From Nitrospirota bacterium (lineage in GTDB: Bacteria > Nitrospirota > Thermodesulfovibrionia > Thermodesulfovibrionales > Dissulfurispiraceae): a stretch of 50,348 nt of DNA. This document shows, piece by piece, positions 1 to 6,227 of the stretch. The DNA lies in NCBI GenBank assembly GCA_021791055.1, contig JAJYXI010000002.1:1-50348 (forward strand), read 5' to 3'. The notes beneath the pieces were generated by a model. That model searched no databases. It was not told the DNA's origin and worked only from the letters and a program-made list of their open reading frames with translations. Position numbers and translations under genes: made by a program. The number at the start of each line of letters is the position of its first letter. The stretch's first letter is position 1.

Positions 1-1
1 A

Positions 2-118
2 CCGATGAGTTGCTTCAATAACACTGAAAGCATTGAAAGGATAGTCTATGCTGTTATGAGCCACTTGAATGATACATGGGGAAGAAAACCCTTAAAAGAA
101 TTTACACATAAATCTTGA
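2..118 (+). pseudogene. C-terminal end of an unidentified ORF, possibly a transposase
   Basis: An open frame enters from the left edge and ends at TGA 116-118, giving about 38 residues that finish with WGRKPLKEFTHKS. The sequence is rich in charged residues and resembles the C-terminal tail of DDE-type transposases, but this is a weak impression from a short tail. The 5' part is outside the window, so it may be a complete gene, a remnant or a chance frame. Confidence 0.25.
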
Positions 119-143
119 CACTACCGCTCATGATTAAATATTT
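115..143 (+). promoter_or_regulatory. Possible sigma-70 promoter for the K+ channel gene
   Basis: TTGACA at 115-120 is a perfect -35 box. It is followed after about 16-17 bases by the weak -10 candidates AATATT/ATATTT (137-143). It lies about 60 bases upstream of the ATG at 207. It overlaps the stop codon of the preceding frame. The -10 is poor, so confidence is low. Confidence 0.35.
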
Positions 144-206
144 GTAAGTTTCTGCCTTAAAAGTTATATTATTAAAGATAACAGTTTTAAACAGAAGAAG
201 ATAACC

Positions 207-1232
207 ATGTCAAATAATATATCATCAGAAATCTACAAGAAGTTTCTCTGGGCAGGCATTTCTTTAGTATTCGTTTTAGTTATAGGGACGGTAGGCTACT
301 GGTTTGTCGGCAGGGGGCAGTATTCTCTTCTGGACTGCCTCTATATGACAGTCATTACAATAGCAACAATCGGCTATGGCGAGATAATAGACATGTCAGG
401 CAATCCTGCGGGAAGGGGATTCACAATATTCATAGCCCTTTTTGGAATAGGCACGCTAACCTATATCCTTTCAAACTTTACCGCATTTATAGTTGAAGGA
501 GAACTTAACGAAACCTTTCGGAGGAGGAAGATGGAAAAGATAATCAAAAAATTCAAAGATCACTACATCGTCTGTGGCATCGAAGGCGTCGGATTTCACA
601 TTGTCAGCGAGCTTTACGATACTAAAAGACCTCATGTAATAGTAGATATAGACAGGAAAAAAATAGAAAAAATACTCGAAACTTTTCAAGAGCGTGTTTA
701 TATAGAAGGCGACGCCACCGACAGCGACACGCTGCTTAAGGCTGGGATTATGGAGGCAAAAGGGTTGTTTGCAGTGTCGGGCGATGACAACCAGAATCTG
801 GTAATAAGCCTGACAGCAAAACAGCTTAACCCTAACATCAGAGTAGTTGCCAGATGCCACGATCTGAAAAACATAGATAAAGTGAAAAAGGCCGGTGCCG
901 ATGCAGTGGTGTCTCCTACATTCATAGGCGGTCTCAGGATGGCTTCAGAGATGGTGCGTCCGACAGTTGTGTCTTTTCTTGACATAATGCTGCGCGACAA
1001 AGATAAAAACCTGAGAGTGGAAGAAATTCCGGTGCCTGAATCATTTGTCGGGAAAGCCATTGCAGACTTACAGTTAAAGAAATATCCGAATATGCTTCTG
1101 CTGGCTGTCAGAACAAAAGACGATTGGATTTTTAATCCGTCCGATGATTATGTCATAAAACCTGAAAATGCATTAATCTTTATGGCCACCCCCCAGGAAA
1201 GGCAAGAAATGGAGAGTATTTTTTCGATCTAA
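207..1232 (+). CDS. Two-TM potassium channel with RCK (TrkA-N/TrkA-C) domains
   Basis: This is a 341-residue K+ channel subunit of the MthK/Kch kind that would sit in the inner membrane as a tetramer. Residues about 13-34 form TM1, TIGYGE at 54-59 is the K+ selectivity filter, and residues about 72-95 form TM2. From about residue 118 a Rossmann-type RCK domain begins (YIVCGIEGVGFHIV), with an acidic VDID strand end typical of nucleotide-binding TrkA-N. A TrkA-C-like segment closes the protein (VEEIPVPESFVGKAIADLQL). The ligand that gates it cannot be read from sequence. The start has a purine-rich AGAAGAAG upstream. prmA follows after 8 bases, so the two may be co-transcribed. Confidence 0.9.
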   Translation: MSNNISSEIYKKFLWAGISLVFVLVIGTVGYWFVGRGQYSLLDCLYMTVITIATIGYGEIIDMSGNPAGRGFTIFIALFGIGTLTYILSNFTAFIVEGELNETFRRRKMEKIIKKFKDHYIVCGIEGVGFHIVSELYDTKRPHVIVDIDRKKIEKILETFQERVYIEGDATDSDTLLKAGIMEAKGLFAVSGDDNQNLVISLTAKQLNPNIRVVARCHDLKNIDKVKKAGADAVVSPTFIGGLRMASEMVRPTVVSFLDIMLRDKDKNLRVEEIPVPESFVGKAIADLQLKKYPNMLLLAVRTKDDWIFNPSDDYVIKPENALIFMATPQERQEMESIFSI

Positions 1233-1240
1233 TAAACTTG

Positions 1241-2092
1241 ATGGGATATTACGAATTCAAAATTAAAATATCGGACGAGTCAAAGGATGCATTAATACAA
1301 ATGATGTCTCAGGCAGGCTGTCTCGGTGTAATAGAAAACGGAAACACCATCACTGCCTATTTCCCTGACTTTTTAGGTATTAATAAAATAACGGACGCTT
1401 TAAGCTCTTCTAAAAAAACATTAAAGGATTCGGGCCTTGACGATAAGATGTCTTTTGAATATGTTTTTATCGGGGAGAGGGACTGGAATGAGTCATGGAA
1501 AAAGAAATTTAAACCTATTGATGTTGGTGAAAACCTTACCATACTTCCACCATGGGAAGAAAATAGTAATGGCAGGATAAGTCTGATAATAGATCCGGGC
1601 ATGGCCTTTGGCACAGGCCATCACGAGACGACAAAGACATGCCTGACATTGATAGAACGGTTTTCTAAAGACCTAATCCCCCCTTTAGTAAACTCTTTCC
1701 TCGATTTTGGCACAGGAACAGGAATACTCGCAATAGCCGCATTAAAGCTGGGCTTCAAACATGCAGTATGCGTCGATATAGACCCACTTGCCATAGATGC
1801 AGCACAGAGAAATGCGGAACTCAACACCCTTGAGAATATCGAAATAAAAGAAGGCAGCATCTCTCTGGTGGATGGAAAATTCGATTTTATAGCCGCAAAT
1901 TTGATGTCGGAAATACTAATCCAGAATGCTCATAAAATGGCATTCAGCCTGAATAAGCCAGGAATCGCCCTCCTTTCAGGAATGATCGTCGGACAGGAGG
2001 ACGATGTTATTACAGCAATGGAAAAAGAAGGACTTCATGTATTAGAGAAATTCTATGATGGAAGATGGGTCTCGGTTCTCCTCACACATTGA
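1241..2092 (+). CDS. prmA: Ribosomal protein L11 methyltransferase
   Basis: PrmA transfers methyl groups from SAM to lysines and the N-terminus of ribosomal protein L11. The protein has about 283 residues, close to the family length. The N-terminal half carries the L11-recognition domain. The SAM-binding motif FLDFGTGTGILAI lies at about residues 152-165, followed by the acidic strand VCVDIDPLAI and the NLMSEIL motif that replaces the usual NPP(Y/F)-type motif in this family. GMAFGTGHHETT just upstream is a PrmA hallmark. I chose ATG 1241 over the in-frame TTG at 1238. The 3' end overlaps the convergent ychF by 11 bases. Confidence 0.93.
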   Translation: MGYYEFKIKISDESKDALIQMMSQAGCLGVIENGNTITAYFPDFLGINKITDALSSSKKTLKDSGLDDKMSFEYVFIGERDWNESWKKKFKPIDVGENLTILPPWEENSNGRISLIIDPGMAFGTGHHETTKTCLTLIERFSKDLIPPLVNSFLDFGTGTGILAIAALKLGFKHAVCVDIDPLAIDAAQRNAELNTLENIEIKEGSISLVDGKFDFIAANLMSEILIQNAHKMAFSLNKPGIALLSGMIVGQEDDVITAMEKEGLHVLEKFYDGRWVSVLLTH

Positions 2093-3179
2093 ACCTGAAA
2101 TTGATTATATCGCCATCCTTTACCTCGTAAGTCTTTCCTTCAAGCCTCAAAAGTCCTTTGTCCCTTGCTGCAGCCATGTTTCCGCATAAAATAAAATCAT
2201 CATAGCCCACAACCTCTGCCCTGATGAATCCCCTCTCAATATCAGAATGTATCTTGCCTGCTGCCTTCTGTGCGCTTGTGCCTTTTTTAATAGTCCATGC
2301 CCTAACCTCGTCTTCACCTGCTGTAAGAAAAGAGATGAGGCCGAGGAGGTCATAGCTCACATGTATTAATTTATTCAGGGCAGGCTCCTGTATTCCGAGG
2401 TCATCGATAAAGGCCCTCGCCTCATCTGGATTTAATTGTGCAATCTCCATTTCTATTTTGCCGCAGAGTGATACGACCTTTGTTGTTTTTGATATGCCTT
2501 TGTCGTCAAAATATTTTTCAGCGTCTTTCTGGAAGTTTAATGCCTTATCAGTATTCAAGTCGCCTTCCCCTATATTCAGAACGACTACTTCCGGCTTTGT
2601 GGAGATAAACTGGAGGTGCTTCATGGCCTTCTGTTCTTCATCGTCAAAACTTACATTTCTGAGGGGAATCTCCTTTTCAAGGGCATCCTTGCATTTAAGG
2701 AGCAACTTCTTTTCTGCTTCATTAGGCTTTTTGCCCTTTTTTGCGCCCTCCTCCATTCTTGCAAGCCTCTTTTCAACCAATTCTATGTCTCCGAATATCA
2801 GCTCAAGCTCCAATGTCTCAATATCCCTCAGCGGATTAATCTCATTCATGGGATGCGAGACCGCATCGTCCTCAAATGCCCTTACTACATGGACGATGGT
2901 ATCGGCATCCTTTATCAAATCAAAGACCTTCCTGTTCTGTGCAACATCTCCTTTCGTAAGCCCTATGTAATCTATGTATTCTACTGTCGCATAAGTAATC
3001 TTTTTGGGTTTATATATTTCTACAAGCTTGTCAATCCTGTAATCAGGTACCTTTACAACGCCGAAATTCGGCTCGCCGCTGACGGTGGGATAGATTGTTG
3101 TTTCAAGGTTCTGTCCTGTAAGGGCGTTAAAAACAGTAGTCTTGCCTGAATTGGAAAGTCCGATGATAGCTAATTTCAC
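2082..3179 (-). CDS. ychF: YchF/Obg-family ATPase
   Basis: YchF is a universally conserved P-loop protein of the Obg group that prefers ATP, binds ribosomes and is linked to stress responses. The Walker A is GLSNSGKTT near residues 6-14. A coiled-coil insertion (EKRLARMEEGAKKGKK) and a C-terminal TGS domain (RAWTIKKGTSAQKAAGKIH) complete the usual architecture. The G4-like element is modified (VVLNIGE), as in other YchF proteins, which explains ATP preference. I place the start at GTG 3179, directly after GGAGGAGAT, giving 365 residues, the normal family length. An upstream ATG at 3215 would add 12 residues encoded by a dispersed repeat and is unlikely. Confidence 0.93.
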   Translation of the reverse strand: MKLAIIGLSNSGKTTVFNALTGQNLETTIYPTVSGEPNFGVVKVPDYRIDKLVEIYKPKKITYATVEYIDYIGLTKGDVAQNRKVFDLIKDADTIVHVVRAFEDDAVSHPMNEINPLRDIETLELELIFGDIELVEKRLARMEEGAKKGKKPNEAEKKLLLKCKDALEKEIPLRNVSFDDEEQKAMKHLQFISTKPEVVVLNIGEGDLNTDKALNFQKDAEKYFDDKGISKTTKVVSLCGKIEMEIAQLNPDEARAFIDDLGIQEPALNKLIHVSYDLLGLISFLTAGEDEVRAWTIKKGTSAQKAAGKIHSDIERGFIRAEVVGYDDFILCGNMAAARDKGLLRLEGKTYEVKDGDIINFRFNV

Positions 3180-3191
3180 ATCTCCTCCATT

Positions 3192-3232
3192 AAGGTGTCG
3201 TATAAAGTCATTCACTGCCTGCCATATGTCTT
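3192..3232. repeat. Dispersed ~42 bp repeat, copy A
   Basis: This stretch is nearly identical to 39775-39816. AAGGTGTCGTATAAAGTCAT and GCCTGCCATATGTCTT are shared, and the two copies differ by a one- to two-base change in the middle. Here it lies between ychF and the small gene upstream of it. The second copy precedes tilS. No gene is encoded and the function is unknown. Confidence 0.8.
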
Positions 3233-3244
3233 ATATTTTTATGG

Positions 3245-3526
3245 CTAATAAATTAATTTAAACCTTTTTTCCCGTGCAAAGTTCTTTATTACCATTAAGG
3301 CTGTATAAAGCCTCTGGAGTCTTATGCTCCTTTTCCTTATCAAACAGATATCGTCGTAAGGGAAAGGCTCTGCCCTGATCTCAATCTGTTTGCGCTTTAT
3401 TGCATTGCAAATGGACTTAAGTGCATTTTCATCAAAGGATTTTAAGAATATGGGATTTACCGCAATAAACCCTTCCGATATGTCAGATACGATAGCCTTA
3501 TAATTCCTTTTAGTCTGCTCCGCCAT
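3245..3526 (-). CDS. Conserved-looking small protein of unknown function
   Basis: I do not recognise this 93-residue protein. It is basic, without signal peptide or membrane segment. It has a run KRKQIEIRAEPFPYDDICLI in the middle and an Arg/Lys-rich C-terminal helix. Its start overlaps the end of tatC by 17 bases and has an AAGGA just upstream, so it is probably translated by coupling from the tat operon. It lies between tatC and ychF in the same orientation. Codon use looks like its neighbours, which argues for a real gene. Confidence 0.6.
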   Translation of the reverse strand: MAEQTKRNYKAIVSDISEGFIAVNPIFLKSFDENALKSICNAIKRKQIEIRAEPFPYDDICLIRKRSIRLQRLYTALMVIKNFAREKRFKLIY

Positions 3527-4301
3527 GTTCCTTTTTCTTTACGAACAACGGTGAGATCCAGATACCAATTTCATAAAGCAGTATAATAGGCAGAGCCATT
3601 AGCATCTGGTTGAACGCATCCGGAGTCGGCGTTAAAAAAGCAGCGAGTATGAATGCAATTAATACTGCATACTTTCTGTTTCTGGCAAGTGTCTTAGGCG
3701 TTACAATCCCCATCTTTGTGAGGAATATTATAAATATGGGAAGCTCAAATACTGCACCAAAGGCAAGAATAAACTTCAGGCAGAAATCAACATATTGTCC
3801 CACAGAAAGCATTGGCATTAAAAAATCACCCACTTTGTAAGTGAGAAGAAATCCCATGGCAAAGGGGAGTACTATAAAAAAACAAAACGCCGCTCCAAAT
3901 AAAAAAAGGCCGGTTGCCGAAAAGATGAAAGGAAACACATATTTTTTCTCCTTCTGAAGAAGCCCCGGAGAAATGAACTTCCATAACTGATGGAATAACA
4001 CAGGCAGGGAAAGCATCAGTCCAGCAACGAAGGAGACCTTGATATTCATCCAGAATGCCTCGGCAGGCGCAAGGAATACAAGCTTTGTGCTCTGTAGTTT
4101 GTCCTGCTGGACGAAATGCACATACATATTTTTTACAGAAAAGTCCAGATTGTAGCGAAGCGGAAACATTATAAATTTAAAAATCTCTTCGGAGTAATTG
4201 AAGGCGACCATAAATGCGGCGAGCACGGCTACTAAAGATACTACAATCCTTTTTCTGAGTTCACCGAGGTGTTCTGTGAGGGGCATCTTCTCATCTTCCA
4301 T
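3510..4301 (-). CDS. tatC: Sec-independent protein translocase TatC
   Basis: TatC is the receptor of the twin-arginine translocase and binds the RR motif of folded cofactor-containing substrates. The 263-residue protein has the N-terminal signature LTEHLGELRKRI, the conserved FLAPAEAFWMNIKVSF region, several hydrophobic helices (six expected) and the late motif LTPTPDAFNQMLMALPIILLYE. It is preceded by a tatA/B gene 11 bases away. It lies a few genes downstream of a Tat-dependent molybdoenzyme (6228-9074), so the translocase is genetically close to its likely substrates. Confidence 0.95.
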   Translation of the reverse strand: MEDEKMPLTEHLGELRKRIVVSLVAVLAAFMVAFNYSEEIFKFIMFPLRYNLDFSVKNMYVHFVQQDKLQSTKLVFLAPAEAFWMNIKVSFVAGLMLSLPVLFHQLWKFISPGLLQKEKKYVFPFIFSATGLFLFGAAFCFFIVLPFAMGFLLTYKVGDFLMPMLSVGQYVDFCLKFILAFGAVFELPIFIIFLTKMGIVTPKTLARNRKYAVLIAFILAAFLTPTPDAFNQMLMALPIILLYEIGIWISPLFVKKKEHGGAD

Positions 4302-4312
4302 TTACCTAATAC

Positions 4313-4609
4313 CTACCCCTCAGACCTTTTTTCGTCATTGGCTTTCTCGGTTCCATAAGCAGTTGCCGTGTCAGATGTCTCTTTCTCTTTTTTCTCTTCG
4401 GTTTTGTGAATATCATTTTCCAGCGATATTGGCTGTTTTATCTCATTAAGTTCAGCATCCATCTGCTCTTTAACGCCGTGCATTGCCCTTTTAAGCTCAG
4501 CGATCCCCTTTCCAATGGTTCTGCCAAGCTCGGGTAGTCGCTTAGGACCAAACACGAGGAGTGCGACAATGAATATTACTATAAGTTCCTGTATGCCTAA
4601 GTCAAACAT
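4313..4609 (-). CDS. tatB: Twin-arginine translocase TatA/TatB subunit
   Basis: The 98-residue protein starts with one membrane helix (LIVIFIVALLVFG). The diagnostic FGPKRLPELGRTIGKG hinge and amphipathic helix follow, and the tail is charged and variable (KTEEKKEKETSD). MFDLGIQELI is more TatB-like than TatA-like, but single TatA/B proteins serve both roles in some lineages, so the letter is uncertain. Together with tatC it forms the minimal translocase. No second tatA copy is in the window. Confidence 0.88.
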   Translation of the reverse strand: MFDLGIQELIVIFIVALLVFGPKRLPELGRTIGKGIAELKRAMHGVKEQMDAELNEIKQPISLENDIHKTEEKKEKETSDTATAYGTEKANDEKRSEG

Positions 4610-4625
4610 GACTTATTATTATAAA

Positions 4626-5429
4626 CTATTCTTCGTATATTTTTCGTATTTTTTTCTTTTCAGGCGGCAGGATAATGCTTACTGAAAACATCAGCCTGTA
4701 ATCAGGGGTTCTGTTTTTTATATCGAAACCGGCTCCGATGGTGGTATACATATAATCAGTGGTTGCAATCCTGTATCCGAGTCTCCATTCTAAAAGGTCT
4801 ATCTTGTTTTTAAAATAATTTTTCCTTCCGACTATTTCAGCAAGAACTTTTGAATCATGTGTCACGGCCAATTCTGCACCGAGATTAACTGCATACTCAT
4901 TTTTCAATCCTGTTTTTTGCGGCTTGGAGTAAAAAGCATTAAAGTGCCCTTTAAAAGGCCCGACCTTTTTTGTAACCAACAGTCCGCCACCTACTCTGCC
5001 TTCGGTGGTAAACTCATCCTTACCGGAAGGAGGCGATACAGTTAATATATAAGCAACTGCGGGTCCGTATTCACCTTCGTCTATAACTCTGTGTTTAACT
5101 CCCAGACTCACATCCTCGAAACCATCAACCCTGTTTTCCCACCCGGTTACATAAGGAAGTGTAACATCGAACTCAAACTTATCATGAAGTCCGTATGCAA
5201 GCTGAAAAATGGTGCGGTAAAAGTCAGGGTCATTGGATCTCTCAACGCTCAAACCGAAACCGATCTTGTTTTGCTTGAGACTCTCTGCGCTGAAAGTAGA
5301 AAATACTCCATAGGGAGAAAGAGGCTGCAAGCCCTTTACATCAAAGGCATTTGCATAAGTAGGAAGTAAGAAGTGTGCAGTAAGAAGTAAAAGGCAAAAA
5401 ATAAGATACAAAGGAAAAGAACTTTTCAT
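4626..5429 (-). CDS. Predicted outer-membrane beta-barrel protein
   Basis: About 267 residues from the ATG at 5429, beginning with a signal peptide (hydrophobic FPLYLIFCLLLL, likely cleavage after YANA). The mature part alternates short amphipathic strands with aromatic girdles, such as FEFDVTLPYVTGWENR, VAYILTVSPPSG and YMYTTIGAGFDIKN, like Phenol_MetA_deg/transporter-type barrels. The exact family and cargo are unknown. The frame is open further to 5471, but that extension (DRKWEAGSEK) is encoded by a low-complexity repeat. The signal peptide tail (TAHFLLPTYANA) is encoded by another such repeat, so the export signal may have been remodelled by repeat insertion. Confidence 0.65.
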   Translation of the reverse strand: MKSSFPLYLIFCLLLLTAHFLLPTYANAFDVKGLQPLSPYGVFSTFSAESLKQNKIGFGLSVERSNDPDFYRTIFQLAYGLHDKFEFDVTLPYVTGWENRVDGFEDVSLGVKHRVIDEGEYGPAVAYILTVSPPSGKDEFTTEGRVGGGLLVTKKVGPFKGHFNAFYSKPQKTGLKNEYAVNLGAELAVTHDSKVLAEIVGRKNYFKNKIDLLEWRLGYRIATTDYMYTTIGAGFDIKNRTPDYRLMFSVSIILPPEKKKIRKIYEE

Positions 5430-5470
5430 TTTTTCGCTTCCTGCTTCCCACTTCCTATCTCCCACTTTCA
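5356..5470. repeat. Paired purine/pyrimidine short-word repeats around a signal peptide
   Basis: The plus strand carries GTAGGAAGTAAGAAGTG and AGTAAGAAGTAAAAGG at 5359-5394, and the opposite-strand equivalent CTTCCTGCTTCCCACTTCC at 5437-5455 continuing to 5467. The units are 7-8 bases and imperfect. The two arms can pair. The block overlaps the start of the outer-membrane protein gene. Confidence 0.75.
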
Positions 5471-5512
5471 TTGTTACATGAGAATATCAAAAACGCCTCT
5501 TTCTGTCAAATC

Positions 5513-6130
5513 TCATTTAAGGTCTTCAATGATTCCTCTGAGAATAAATGCAGCACCTTTGTAAAAATCTTCTGCAGTAAACTCTATTACCTTATCCGCA
5601 AAAAAGGGCAGCCACGATGCCATGTGATCGCTCAGAAAGTCGCTCCTCATCTCAAAGAGTCTGGATGCTTCTTCCCGCTTTCCCTGTTCAAAGTATTCGA
5701 TTATTTTTTGTGTCAGATAATAAATAAACTCAAGTTCGATGCCGATATGGTCGTCAGGTATGCTGTAAAGTTCCTGGACTGCCATGCCTGCCTCAAGGTA
5801 TCTTTTCCTGACATCAATGGTCTCGTCTGTCATTAAGGATCGGGACTCTGATAAATAAAAAGAGGCATAAGGCACTGCTGGAGGATTTTTAGGCCCTATG
5901 AATAAACGGGCATATTCGAGTGCAAGTTCTTCGATCCACTCATTAAGCCTGTATTCATTCTTTCTGACTGATTCGATCAGGAGTTTCAGCCCATAGTTTA
6001 TCTCATTATCTGTCTCATCTGGAGGATCAATCTCTGCGAGTTCATTAATCAATTCTTTTGTAGGCTCTTTTAAAAATAACTGTCTCAGAAGATTATATAA
6101 ATAAAGTTCTTCTCTTAATTCGTCTATCAT
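5513..6130 (-). CDS. TorD/DmsD-family molybdoenzyme chaperone
   Basis: A helical protein of about 205 residues of the TorD/NarJ family, which binds the Tat signal of a molybdoenzyme and holds it until the cofactor is in place. The family cores are visible as LALEYARLFIGPKNP followed by VPYASFYLSES, and as LPDDHIG-type sequence (SIPDDHIGIELEFIYYL). It directly follows the gene for the 948-residue molybdoenzyme in the same direction, so that enzyme is its likely client. ATG 6130 with AGAGGTG upstream is preferred over the in-frame GTG at 6136. Confidence 0.88.
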   Translation of the reverse strand: MIDELREELYLYNLLRQLFLKEPTKELINELAEIDPPDETDNEINYGLKLLIESVRKNEYRLNEWIEELALEYARLFIGPKNPPAVPYASFYLSESRSLMTDETIDVRKRYLEAGMAVQELYSIPDDHIGIELEFIYYLTQKIIEYFEQGKREEASRLFEMRSDFLSDHMASWLPFFADKVIEFTAEDFYKGAAFILRGIIEDLK

Positions 6131-6160
6131 TGTCACCTCTTATTTGGTTGATGAGTATAT

Positions 6161-6218
6161 GAGTAAATGGGTAAATGAGCAAACACCCATCTACCCATTC
6201 ACTCTTCACCCATTCACT
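6161..6218. repeat. Intergenic inverted short-word repeat (GGGTAAATGAG / CTACCCATTCACTC)
   Basis: Between the torD-like gene and the molybdoenzyme gene, GAGTAAATGGGTAAATGAG (6161-6179) faces CCCATCTACCCATTCACTC and CACCCATTCAC (6186-6218). Units of about 8 bases are repeated imperfectly and the two arms are roughly complementary, so a transcript could fold back. The pattern type is shared with several other places in the window but the word is different. Confidence 0.75.
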
Positions 6219-6227
6219 GTCTTTTTC

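Noticed and set aside
2458-3149. Plus-strand frames of 170 and 177 codons across ychF
   Set aside because: They lie opposite a clear YchF protein, have no ribosome site and resemble no family; they are shadows of its codon pattern.
3180-3215. ATG 3215 as the start of ychF
   Set aside because: The 12 extra residues come from the dispersed repeat, and a GGAGGAG site sits right before GTG 3179, which gives the normal protein length.
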